Shown: positions 1 through 5,827, counted from the stretch's first letter. The stretch: 9,090 nucleotides of DNA from Streptosporangiaceae bacterium (GCA_025934635.1 JAICWX010000343.1:1-9090); one strand, 5' to 3'. The notes: generated from the letters alone by a model not told the origin. Numbers and translations are program-made.

Positions 1-156
1 CACTGGATCTTGGCGCCTTTGGCCGCCCTCAGCAGTCCGCTTCTGGCCCAGTGGATGGTCAGCCGAACCGCATATTTATACATCCCCGCGCTTGAAGTGA
101 ACGTCCTCAACTGCCGCTGCGGGGTGTTGCGTTGGAACCTGTCGCGGGCGGCCTGA
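1..156 (+). other. Unassigned open frame at window edge (possible gene 3' end)
   Basis: A plus-strand frame is open from the first base to a TGA at 154-156, giving about 51 residues with a hydrophobic start (LAPLAALSSPLLAQW) and a Cys pair near the end (NCRCG). About 80% of its third positions are G or C, lower than in the intact genes nearby. The minus strand is also open here: an ATG at 81-83 would begin MYKYAVRLTIHWARSG and run off the window. I recognise neither product. If the plus frame is real it is the tail of a gene convergent with the oxidoreductase at 180-1166. Sequence to the left is needed to decide. Confidence 0.2.
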
Positions 157-179
157 CCGGGTGCGGCGGGCGGCTCGCG

Positions 180-1166
180 TCAGCCGCGCACTTTGGTGAC
201 GTACTTGCCGTTGCCGAGTCCTGCGGCCAGCAGGTCGTGGATCCCGGCCACTGATCCGAGCGATCCGACGATCGTGAGCTCCGGCCGGATCTGGGCGGCG
301 GCGATCATCTCCAGCCCTTTGGCCAGGGCGGCGGCCACGGCCCCCGGGGCGGTCACGCTGAGCCGGCTCATGCTGAACCCGAGCACGCCGATGTTACCGC
401 CGATGAGGCGGCCGGCCGGCGGGAGCGGCGCCTGGGTTCCGCCGCCGGCGTTGCCGAACAGGATGACCCGCCCGCCGGGGGCCGCGATCGACAGGTCCAG
501 ATCCAGCAGGTCAGTGCCGGCCGGGTCCAGGATCACGTCCACACCGTCCGGTGCCACCCGCCGGACAGCCTCGGCCAGGCCAGCCTCCCGCGCGAGCACC
601 TCATCCCATCCGGCCGCCAGCCCCGCCGCGATCTTGCCGGGCCGCCCGACCGTGCCGATCCGGCGGCCGGCGCCGAGCGCGGCGGCGACCTGGCTGACCA
701 CCGAGCCGATCCCGCCGCTGGCCGAATGCATGAGCACCGACTCACCGGGGCGCAGGCGGGCCCGGTCGGTGAGCAGCAGCAGGGCCGTCGACACGGCCAG
801 GGGTGCCGAGGCCGCGGTCCCCAGCGGCACGCCCGGCGGGACCTCGACAGTCACCCCGGCCGAGGCGATCGCGACCTCGGCCATGCCACCGCCCGGCGTG
901 AACGCCGCGACGCGCTGGCCGGCGTGCAGGCCGCGCACGCCGCCGCCCACCGAGCGGATAGTGCCCGCTACCTCCAGGCCCGGGACGTACGGCCAGGCAG
1001 AGGCGTAACCCGGATCGCCCCGGCGGGCCATGACATCGATGAAGTTGACGCCCGCATAGGCCACCTCGATCGCCACCTGGCCGGGCCCGGGCTGCGGCTC
1101 GCCGATGTCGGCGACGCTCGTCGCACTCCCGTCCGCAGCAGGCGCCGTCATGATCACCGCTTTCAT
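180..1166 (-). CDS. Zinc-independent quinone oxidoreductase / MDR-family NADPH dehydrogenase
   Basis: This 328-residue cytoplasmic protein has the full length and layout of the zeta-crystallin/quinone oxidoreductase branch of the medium-chain dehydrogenase/reductase superfamily, which reduces quinones or activated alkenes with NADPH. The N-terminal GroES-like domain (about residues 1-120) carries GVNFIDVMARRG, the signature position of quinone reductases, and PGLEVAGTI. The Rossmann domain follows, with the glycine-rich SASGGIGS (about residues 148-155) for the dinucleotide. No Cys/His zinc-ligand cluster is present, as expected for this branch. The ATG at 1164-1166 has a strong ribosome binding site (GAGGAGG, about 8 bases upstream), which supports the start. 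A small upstream ORF ends in an ATGA overlap with this start, suggesting possible translational coupling. The exact substrate cannot be read from the sequence. Confidence 0.9.
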   Translation of the reverse strand: MKAVIMTAPAADGSATSVADIGEPQPGPGQVAIEVAYAGVNFIDVMARRGDPGYASAWPYVPGLEVAGTIRSVGGGVRGLHAGQRVAAFTPGGGMAEVAIASAGVTVEVPPGVPLGTAASAPLAVSTALLLLTDRARLRPGESVLMHSASGGIGSVVSQVAAALGAGRRIGTVGRPGKIAAGLAAGWDEVLAREAGLAEAVRRVAPDGVDVILDPAGTDLLDLDLSIAAPGGRVILFGNAGGGTQAPLPPAGRLIGGNIGVLGFSMSRLSVTAPGAVAAALAKGLEMIAAAQIRPELTIVGSLGSVAGIHDLLAAGLGNGKYVTKVRG

Positions 1167-1396
1167 ATCCCAGCCTCCTCATCCGCTGTCCGCCCCTGAC
1201 GGCTGCCTGCGCCACAGGCCGCCGGACCGGGCCTGCGAGCCGCAGGCAGCACGGCGATGGCGGTCCGGCCCAGCCGGTACCGGGCCGTGCCCCGTAACAT
1301 CACGGGCCCCGCGTTCACTCCCGGTACAACCGGAGCGGTGCCCGCCGCGCGATCCACATCAAACACTAGGCGAACCGCCTGCAGGTTCACCGTCAT
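1163..1396 (-). CDS. Possible small hypothetical protein overlapping the oxidoreductase start
   Basis: A 77-residue minus-strand frame starts at ATG 1394-1396 (MTVNLQAVRLVFDVDRAAG) and ends at TGA 1163-1165, sharing ATGA with the start codon of the quinone oxidoreductase. That overlap is typical of translationally coupled genes. The first half reads like a beta-rich protein (VRLVFDV, AGPVMLRGTARYR); the second half is Arg/Ala/Gly-rich and unconvincing. The frame stays open upstream to a GTG at 1490-1492, but that start lies inside a perfect-arm inverted repeat and is unlikely. No family is recognised. It could be a relic of a longer gene or a chance frame. The ATGA overlap is the main support. 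Confidence 0.27.
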   Translation of the reverse strand: MTVNLQAVRLVFDVDRAAGTAPVVPGVNAGPVMLRGTARYRLGRTAIAVLPAARRPGPAACGAGSRQGRTADEEAGI

Positions 1397-1425
1397 CCTG
1401 CCGGCAACGTCCGCATCCGGTTGAT

Positions 1426-1482
1426 ATGCCTGTGATCGCGAGGCGCCAGGATCGAGGCGCACTGCGCCTCGATCACAGGCAT
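1426..1482. repeat. Nested inverted repeat (two alternative hairpins)
   Basis: An inner perfect palindrome has arms ATCGAGGCGC (1451-1460) and GCGCCTCGAT (1464-1473) with a three-base ACT loop. The right arm extends to GCGCCTCGATCACAGGCAT (1464-1482). It is also complementary to ATGCCTGTGATCG and AGGCGC in 1426-1446, interrupted by two extra bases (CG). The same right arm can therefore pair with either of two left arms. This could be an operator with cooperating sites, a mutually exclusive RNA hairpin pair, or a REP-like mobile repeat. No poly-U run follows, so a classical terminator is less likely. Confidence 0.75.
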
Positions 1483-1523
1483 GATTAGGCACTATGCCGC
1501 CGGAGGGCAGTGATCTGGTCTTT

Positions 1524-1535
1524 GATCACCGGCAT
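1524..1535 (+). repeat. Third copy of the outer repeat arm
   Basis: GATCACCGGCAT differs at one base from GATCACAGGCAT at 1471-1482 and lies in the same orientation 53 bases downstream, between the nested hairpin and the VOC gene. It may be a third binding site for the same protein, or a decayed copy of the repeat unit. Confidence 0.45.
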
Positions 1536-1641
1536 AAGCCTGGCAGTCGTGCCCGGCCTTGTCTCAGGCAGGCCAGTGCCAGTACAGGAGCGCCACCGGT
1601 TAGCCTCCCTCAGGAGTGGCATCTGACCGGAAGGACTGGCC

Positions 1642-2112
1642 ATGCTGATCAACCGCACGACCGGCTCAGCCAGCGTGATCCCCGAACTCGTCTACGGCGA
1701 CGTGGAACAGGCGGTCGGCTGGCTCTGTGAAACCTTCGGCTTCGCCGAATTGTGGCGTGCAGGCAGGCATCGTGCCCGGCTCGAATTCGGCAACGGAGTG
1801 GTCATCATCGCGGATGACGATCCTCTGCATGGGCGCAGCGCACCGAGGCGCGGTGAATCACACAGCCACGCAGTCATGGTGCGGGTGGACGACGTCGACG
1901 CGCACCATGAGCGCGCCCGGCAGCACGGTGCGGTCATTCTCAGTCCTCCGGCTGACTACTCCTACGGAGAACGCCAGTACTCGGCCGAGGATCTGGCCGG
2001 GCACCGCTGGACCTTCACCCAGGCGATCGCCGATCTGGCTCCCGAGGACTGGGGCGGGACGTCGACGGCAACGCCGACTGACAGAAGCCAGCGACACTCC
2101 GAGCCGCACTGA
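1642..2112 (+). CDS. VOC-family (glyoxalase/bleomycin-resistance fold) protein
   Basis: This 156-residue soluble protein has the size and pattern of a single-polypeptide vicinal oxygen chelate protein made of two beta-alpha-beta-beta-beta units. The first unit begins SVIPELVYGDVEQAVGWL followed by FGF, the usual opening (a strand, then a helix packing against it). The second begins SHAVMVRVDDVDAHHERARQHG and closes with YSAEDLAGHRWTF, the standard final strand. VOC proteins include glyoxalases, extradiol dioxygenases and antibiotic-binding proteins, and the substrate cannot be deduced here. The ATG at 1642 follows GGAAGGA (1629-1635) at good spacing. The last 20 or so residues (Thr/Ser/Arg-rich, ending in EPH) lie beyond the usual fold. 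It appears to be a single-gene transcript, since no gene follows within 250 bases. Confidence 0.87.
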   Translation: MLINRTTGSASVIPELVYGDVEQAVGWLCETFGFAELWRAGRHRARLEFGNGVVIIADDDPLHGRSAPRRGESHSHAVMVRVDDVDAHHERARQHGAVILSPPADYSYGERQYSAEDLAGHRWTFTQAIADLAPEDWGGTSTATPTDRSQRHSEPH

Positions 2113-2390
2113 TTTCCGCGGAAGGACCCCAGCTTTCGTGCGTTAACCGCGCTCATGCTCCTGTTCGGCACAGCGGCAATAGCATCCGCTGCTGCCGCGT
2201 GGAGTGCGTGCGAGCTACGTCATCAGCAAGGCCCTCAGTCAGTCCGGCTCGGCTGTCACGTCCCATCACCTGGGTCATGTCGCCCCGGCTAACGTGATCG
2301 TGTCGGCCCGGTCGCGTAGCCGGGTCGTCGAGGAATAATGACGCGCTGGCCCGGAGCCGGAGCGCGAGTACGGACGGCGGCACCGGGTAG

Positions 2391-2570
2391 ATGGCGCCTA
2401 TGACAACACCCCCGCTGGACCCGCCTCAGCCGGACCCGCCGCTGCCGCCCGAACCGGGCCTGCCAGCGCCTTCTCCTGTGCCATCGGAGCCGCAGCCGCC
2501 GAGCCCGTCACCGATTCCGGAACCAGGGCCGCCACGGCCGGAACCGCCGTTTCCGGGTGCGGGCGTTTAA
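2391..2570 (+). CDS. Small proline-rich protein (hypothetical)
   Basis: An ATG at 2391 opens a 59-residue frame ending at TAA 2568-2570. A second ATG at 2400 (MTTPPLDPP) is equally possible, and neither has a strong ribosome binding site. Twenty-eight of 59 residues are proline, arranged mostly as P-P-x and x-P with Glu, Ser, Leu and Asp between them (for example PDPPLPPEPG and PIPEPGPPRPEPP). There is no signal peptide, membrane segment or cysteine. Such a sequence would form an extended polyproline II helix, as in linkers or cell-wall-spanning tails, and the Glu/Asp/Pro content is not a random mix. It could be a real small protein, the surviving linker of a lost larger gene, or a chance frame in CCG-rich DNA. 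Confidence 0.4.
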   Translation: MAPMTTPPLDPPQPDPPLPPEPGLPAPSPVPSEPQPPSPSPIPEPGPPRPEPPFPGAGV

Positions 2571-2684
2571 GAGATGTAACGCACTGATTTGCCGCGGTGA
2601 GAGCGTGCTAGCTCCCGGCGAAGCGGTCCAATTATGCCGAGCTGGATGCTCTGTGCGCGTCTGCGAGACACGGATAGCTGATCG

Positions 2685-2951
2685 TCATCCGCGCGGAATC
2701 GGCGATCTGTCGTGTGCGGCTTCGGCTCGGCACTGCGGTCCGAGCAGGCACTGACGGTCCTGCGGGTCCGTTACGTCGGAGGGGCGGTCCGCGGACAGAT
2801 GAGCGTCCAGCATCCCCAGCGCCGCGGCGACCTCGGACAAGCTAGCCCGGACATAGGCCGACGCGCCGCCGGCCTCGCCGCCTCCTTCGGTGTGCCCGGC
2901 GTAGGCACGGGCCACGGCGTGGCCATCGTCCGCGGGTATTGACGTCTGACA
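2685..2951 (-). pseudogene. Possible C-terminal scrap of a tyrosine-recombinase-like gene
   Basis: On the minus strand a frame open from just after a stop at 2952-2954 encodes SIPADDGHAVARAYAGHTEG, then a Gly-rich run, then AYVRASLSEVAAALGML (about 2790-2940). The second half, after about 2790, looks non-coding. The AYAGHT followed by YVR pattern resembles, from memory, the end of the catalytic domain and C-terminal tail of some actinobacterial integrases (GH..T, then the tyrosine). There is no proper start and no upstream catalytic domain. If correct, this is the last remnant of an integrated element. The family assignment is tentative and chance coding cannot be excluded. Confidence 0.25.
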
Positions 2952-3038
2952 CTAACGAGCCATTTAGGTGATCTATCAACAACTCTCGGGGCGCACGGCG
3001 TCCCTGTTTTTGACGGCTTGGATCGGGGGCGGTGCGGC

Positions 3039-3665
3039 TCAGCCGGCAAGTTCTGTGACGCCGAGGGCGAAGTCCCAGTTCCCCACCCCGTGGCGGGCGA
3101 GGCCCATCACGACCAGACCCGCTCCTTCCAGCCAGTGCGCCATTTCCAGGCCGCCGACGTCCCGCGGGCGCAGCCCGAGGCTTTCGATGAACGCCTCCAC
3201 GCCCGCCTTGGCCTGCGCATTGTCGCCGGCGATGAAGACGTCGAGCGGTCGGCCCTTCTCCAGGACATGACCGAAGATGGTGTTGAACGCCTTGACCACG
3301 CTGGCGCTGGCCGGGGCGGACTCGGCGGCTTCCTGCGCGATCGAGGTGTCCTCGCGGATAGCCAGCCCGTCGGCCGCGGCATTGAAGGGGTTGCTGATGT
3401 CGACGATGACCTTGCCCGCGAGAGCGTCTCCGTATTGGGTGACGACCGGAACGACGCTGGCGTACAACAGGGCCACTATGACGATGTCCCCGGCCGGGAC
3501 GGCGCCCCACTCTCCCGTCGTAGCGCTGCCGCCGAGAGCCCTGGCCAGGTCAGCGGCCTTGGACTGATCGCGCCCCATGACCTCCACGGCGTTGCCGCCC
3601 GCGACCGCCAGCGCGCCGATGGCGCGGGCCATGTTCCCGGTGCCGATGATGCTGATGCTGCTCAT
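3039..3665 (-). CDS. NADPH-dependent F420 reductase-family oxidoreductase
   Basis: This 208-residue protein matches the length of the F420H2:NADP+ oxidoreductase (FNO, COG2085) family, which passes hydride between NADP(H) and deazaflavin F420 or related acceptors in the cytoplasm. The Rossmann motif GTGNMA lies at residues 8-13 after a short first strand. G31-R32-D33 at the end of the second strand is where FNO proteins hold the NADP 2'-phosphate, so NADPH is the likely cofactor. Family motifs IVDISNPF and VVKAFNT follow. ATG 3663-3665 is chosen because the Rossmann strand begins immediately after it; the frame is open further upstream, but that extension runs through the regulatory region. 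The gene is divergent from the MarR regulator at 3761, with shared operator-like sites between them, so regulation by that MarR protein is likely. Some relatives act on substrates other than F420. Confidence 0.88.
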   Translation of the reverse strand: MSSISIIGTGNMARAIGALAVAGGNAVEVMGRDQSKAADLARALGGSATTGEWGAVPAGDIVIVALLYASVVPVVTQYGDALAGKVIVDISNPFNAAADGLAIREDTSIAQEAAESAPASASVVKAFNTIFGHVLEKGRPLDVFIAGDNAQAKAGVEAFIESLGLRPRDVGGLEMAHWLEGAGLVVMGLARHGVGNWDFALGVTELAG

Positions 3666-3695
3666 GACGTGTCCCGTCCTGACTGACGACGCAAA

Positions 3696-3711
3696 GGTTG
3701 ACTGGTCCACC
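3696..3711. promoter_or_regulatory. Operator-like palindrome 2 in the MarR divergent region
   Basis: GGTTGAC and GTCCACC flank a two-base centre and match as inverted arms at six of seven positions. GGTTGACT at 3696-3703 is also an exact inverted match to AGTCAACC at 3732-3739 in the first palindrome. The site overlaps the -10 and expected start of transcription of the reductase promoter, where a repressor would block it. Confidence 0.45.
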
Positions 3712-3737
3712 TTAAGCGCGGTTTGTTGATGAGTCAA
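3709..3737 (-). promoter_or_regulatory. Promoter of the F420-reductase-like gene
   Basis: On the minus strand TTGACT (complement of 3732-3737) and TAAGGT (complement of 3709-3714) are separated by exactly 17 bases, a good sigma-70-type (HrdB-like) promoter. Transcription would begin near 3702, giving a leader of about 37 bases before ATG 3665. The -35 lies inside the MarR-operator-like palindrome. Confidence 0.6.
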
Positions 3738-3741
3738 CCAA
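3723..3741. promoter_or_regulatory. MarR-type operator palindrome
   Basis: TTGTTGATGAGTCAACCAA has arms TTGTTGA and TCAACCAA around a four-base centre, the size and style of classical MarR-family operators. It covers the -35 hexamer of the reductase promoter and lies 20 bases upstream of the marR start codon. One regulator bound here could control both the reductase and its own gene. Confidence 0.6.
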
Positions 3742-3760
3742 TCGAGTAGCATGGAGGCTG

Positions 3761-4243
3761 ATGGAACCGAACTGGCTGAGCCCCCGTGAAGACCGCGCCT
3801 GGCGGGCCTTCCAGCACGCGCATCATCAGCTCGGCCTGCACCTGAACCGGGGCCTGCAGCAATCGGGCCTGTCCGCGGCCGACTACCAGATCCTGGCGGT
3901 GCTCTCGGAACACCACAGGGACCGCATGCCCGCGCACGACCTGTGCAACACACTGGGCTGGGAGAAGAGCCGTGTCTCCCACCAGGTGCGGCGCATGCAG
4001 AAGGACGGGCTGATCGGCCGCGAGCCCAACCCCGACGACGCTCGCAGCACCATGGTCTGCCTGCGGCCGGCCGGCCGCGCCGCCATCGAGAAGGCGGCGC
4101 CCGGGCACGTGGAGGACGTCCGCCGGAACTTCGTCGACCTGCTCACCCCGGCTGAGCTCGACATGCTCGCCGCCCTCAACGAACGAATCCTGCGCCACCT
4201 GGTCCAAGACGACGACTCCACCGCCGAAGACACGCCCTCATAG
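3761..4243 (+). CDS. MarR-family winged-helix transcriptional regulator
   Basis: This 160-residue cytoplasmic DNA-binding protein has the standard MarR length. Helical dimerisation segments lie at both ends (about 10-35 and 125-155). The winged helix-turn-helix lies between: LSAADYQILAVL (37-48), the recognition helix region EKSRVSHQVRRMQKDGLI (68-85), and a wing with REPNPDDARST (87-97) bearing the D-x-R signature. Cys62 and Cys100 sit within the DNA-binding lobe; some MarR proteins sense oxidants through cysteines, but nothing here proves that. The ATG at 3761 follows GGAGG (3753-3757) closely. The ATG at 3751 is in another frame and forms part of the ribosome binding region. It is divergent from the F420-reductase-like gene with operator-like palindromes between them, so it probably represses that gene and itself until a ligand or oxidant appears. 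Confidence 0.93.
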   Translation: MEPNWLSPREDRAWRAFQHAHHQLGLHLNRGLQQSGLSAADYQILAVLSEHHRDRMPAHDLCNTLGWEKSRVSHQVRRMQKDGLIGREPNPDDARSTMVCLRPAGRAAIEKAAPGHVEDVRRNFVDLLTPAELDMLAALNERILRHLVQDDDSTAEDTPS

Positions 4244-4289
4244 CCTTTGCCGGGTACCGGCGCTGGCGCGGACTTGGTGAACGCGGCGA

Positions 4290-4501
4290 TACAGGGTCCT
4301 CGTGCGGACGCCAGCTCGCCGGCTGGTCGCCGGACCAGTCGACCCGCTCGAAGAACTCTTCTCCCGGCGCGGTCAGGACGACCGGTGGAACTGGTCGCGG
4401 AGCCGGTCGATGAAGTCCCGCAGCTCCTGCAGCGGCACGTCGTGGTCGCGCCGGTAGGACTGCAGCGCTCGAGGCGATCCGCGCCCGCGAAGAGGGATGA
4501 A
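4290..4501 (-). pseudogene. Remnant of a DUF433-family protein (frameshifted, truncated)
   Basis: Two minus-strand frames carry clearly protein-like, GC3-saturated sequence. The first is open from 4501 to TGA 4373-4375 and reads LQSYRRDHDVPLQELRDFID followed by RLRDQF. The second, shifted, runs from about 4392 to 4294 and reads VVLTAPGEEFFERVDW, then GDQPASWRPHEDP. From memory both resemble consecutive parts of actinobacterial DUF433 proteins: the end of the helix-turn-helix region, then a strand-rich middle segment, with about 40 residues normally between them. Here the N-terminus, that linker and the terminal DUF433 domain are missing, so the gene is dead. It lies directly upstream of, and divergent from, the SRPBCC gene. 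The decay is firmer than the family name. Confidence 0.55.
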
Positions 4502-4570
4502 CTAAGTGCGGCGAGGTAGACAAGCCGCGGACACCACCAGCCCGGACCCGCTGCTGCGGAAGGTTTGCTC

Positions 4571-5008
4571 ATGACTACCGTGTCGCGCACGTTCACCGTC
4601 GACGCCGCCCCTGAAGTTGTCGTCCCCTACCTGGCCGACTTCGGCCACGCGGAGCAGTGGGACCCCGGTACTGAGCGCTGTACCCGCAACGACAGCGGCC
4701 CGGTGCAGGTCGGCTCCTCCTGGCACAACACCTCCAAGATCGTCGGCGTCAGCACCGAGCTGACCTACACCCTGAAGCAGCTGACCGGCGACCGCATCGT
4801 GCTGGTGGGCCGCAACGACACGGCCACCTCCACCGAAACCATCGAGGTCACGCCCAGCGGGGCCGGGTCGAGCATTACCTACACCAACGAGCTGGCGTTC
4901 AACGGCGCGGCGAAGCTGGCGGCGCCGCTCGGCAAGGTGGTCTTCGAGAAACTCGGCCACGATACCGAAAAGCAGCTGACCAGCGTGCTCAACGGCCTGG
5001 CCCGGTAG
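4571..5008 (+). CDS. SRPBCC-family (START-like ligand-binding) protein
   Basis: This 145-residue soluble protein has the helix-grip fold pattern of the polyketide cyclase/SRPBCC superfamily. An opening strand (SRTFTVDAAPEVVVPYLADF) is followed by a helix, W-D-P around residue 35, a series of strands (STELTYTLKQL, RIVLVGRND, TSTETIEVTP, SSITYTNELAF), and a long C-terminal helix (residues 120-143) that closes the hydrophobic pocket. Members bind or process lipids, polyketides or other hydrophobic ligands. No catalytic residue can be assigned. ATG 4571 is preferred because GGAAGG (4558-4563) precedes it by 7 bases; a TTG at 4565 overlaps that site too closely. The gene ends 9 bases before the DUF1295 gene, so the two are almost certainly one transcript and may act on the same lipid-like substrate. 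Confidence 0.9.
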   Translation: MTTVSRTFTVDAAPEVVVPYLADFGHAEQWDPGTERCTRNDSGPVQVGSSWHNTSKIVGVSTELTYTLKQLTGDRIVLVGRNDTATSTETIEVTPSGAGSSITYTNELAFNGAAKLAAPLGKVVFEKLGHDTEKQLTSVLNGLAR

Positions 5009-5017
5009 GCGGTCGCG

Positions 5018-5827
5018 ATGAGGCCTGGACGGCGGATGGTGGACACCGCCAACCTGCGCAAGGTGGCCGGGTTCTCGGCCGCGGCGGTGACGGCGGCCCA
5101 GGCCGCGACCGCGGTCGCGGCGCTGCGCACTGGGCGGCGTGACTACGCCGACGCTGTCTGGGGTCCCGGGCTGGCCGTCGTGGCGGTGACCAGCGCGCTG
5201 GCCGGGCGCGGCGACGCCCGGCGGCGCTGGGCCCTGGCGGCGGTCACCGTCGCGTGGGCGGCCCGGCTCGAGCGGCAGATGCTGAGCCGCGTGCGCGGCA
5301 GCGAGAAAGAGGACCCTCGGTACACCGAGTTCCTGGAAGGCGACGATACCGCCGCCGTCATCGGCAAGGTGTTCGTCACTCAGGGGCTGAGTCAGCTGCT
5401 GGTGTCGGCCCCGGTGCAGCTGGCCGCCGCCAGCACCCTGCCGCGCACCGGGCGGCGGTGGCTCGTCCCCGCGGGCCTGGCCGTCATGGCCGGCGGGGCC
5501 GTGGTCGAGGCGCTGGCCGATCACCAGAAGTCGAAGTATTCCGAGCGGGACAAGGACGAGCGGCCCGACGTGCTCGACACCGGCCTGTGGGGATGGTCCC
5601 GGCACCCCAATTACTTCGGCGACTCACTGGTGTGGGACGGCGCGTGGCTCGCCGCGGCCGCATCGGCACCCGGCGCGTGGACCGTGCCCGCGCCCGCGGC
5701 GATGAGCTACCTGCTGATGTTCGCCACCGGCGCCAAGCGCACAGAAAGACGCATGCAAGACCGCCCCGGCTACCGCGACTACCAGGACCGGGTCTCGTTC
5801 TTCTTCCCGCGCCCGCCGAGAGGTTAG
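5018..5827 (+). CDS. DUF1295-family integral membrane protein (steroid 5-alpha-reductase-like)
   Basis: This 269-residue protein has several hydrophobic segments, including about 17-35, 47-62, 70-85, 122-140, 148-168 and 207-235. The C-terminal signature of the DUF1295/steroid 5-alpha-reductase/ICMT-like superfamily is present: LWGWSRHPNYFGD at about 190-202, and RPGYRDYQDRVSFFFP near the end. In this superfamily these motifs bind the cofactor (NADPH or S-adenosylmethionine) on the cytoplasmic side while a lipid or isoprenoid substrate sits in the membrane. The precise reaction of DUF1295 proteins is not established. The start at ATG 5018 is 9 bases after the SRPBCC stop with only a weak ribosome site. 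The in-frame ATG 5036 after GGACGGCGG is an alternative and removes only six residues. Co-transcription with SRPBCC suggests a shared role in modifying a membrane lipid. Confidence 0.92.
   Translation: MRPGRRMVDTANLRKVAGFSAAAVTAAQAATAVAALRTGRRDYADAVWGPGLAVVAVTSALAGRGDARRRWALAAVTVAWAARLERQMLSRVRGSEKEDPRYTEFLEGDDTAAVIGKVFVTQGLSQLLVSAPVQLAAASTLPRTGRRWLVPAGLAVMAGGAVVEALADHQKSKYSERDKDERPDVLDTGLWGWSRHPNYFGDSLVWDGAWLAAAASAPGAWTVPAPAAMSYLLMFATGAKRTERRMQDRPGYRDYQDRVSFFFPRPPRG

Larger units (their letters stand above)
1167..1641. other. Intergenic region with inverted repeats
   Basis: This stretch separates the minus-strand oxidoreductase from the plus-strand VOC gene, so it must hold divergent promoters. 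Besides the possible small ORF near 1163-1396, it contains the nested inverted repeat at 1426-1482 and a third arm copy at 1524-1535. I see no convincing -35/-10 pair on either strand. Confidence 0.5.
2113..3038. other. Long region of mostly non-coding sequence
   Basis: Between the VOC gene and the F420-reductase-like gene I find no ordinary full-length gene. Two weak items are listed separately: a proline-rich small ORF (2391-2570) and a recombinase-like scrap (about 2685-2951). Short inverted repeats occur, such as CAGCGG/CCGCTG (2171-2176 and 2186-2191, possibly a weak terminator for the VOC gene) and the palindrome TCCGCGCGGA at 2688-2697. Base composition is more mixed than in the flanking genes (for example around 2570-2700), consistent with decayed or foreign DNA. 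Confidence 0.5.

Noticed and set aside
193..1008. 271-residue plus-strand frame opposite the quinone oxidoreductase
   Set aside because: The minus-strand gene has complete MDR motifs and a strong ribosome site; the plus frame is a Pro/Ser/Arg-rich shadow.
1426..1535. CRISPR-like array from the repeated GATCACAGGCAT units
   Set aside because: There are only three short units in mixed orientation, with no regular spacers and no cas genes.
2688..2697. Palindrome TCCGCGCGGA as an operator
   Set aside because: A 10-base GC palindrome is expected by chance in DNA of this composition and no gene start lies nearby.
3666..3953. N-terminal extension of the F420-reductase-like frame across the MarR promoter
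   Set aside because: It is antisense to marR and crosses the promoter and operator sites; the Rossmann fold begins right after ATG 3663-3665.
4502..5605. 367-residue minus-strand frame opposite the SRPBCC and DUF1295 genes
   Set aside because: Both plus-strand genes have clear family motifs; the opposite frame has shadow composition (His/Gly/Arg-rich) with no recognisable domain.
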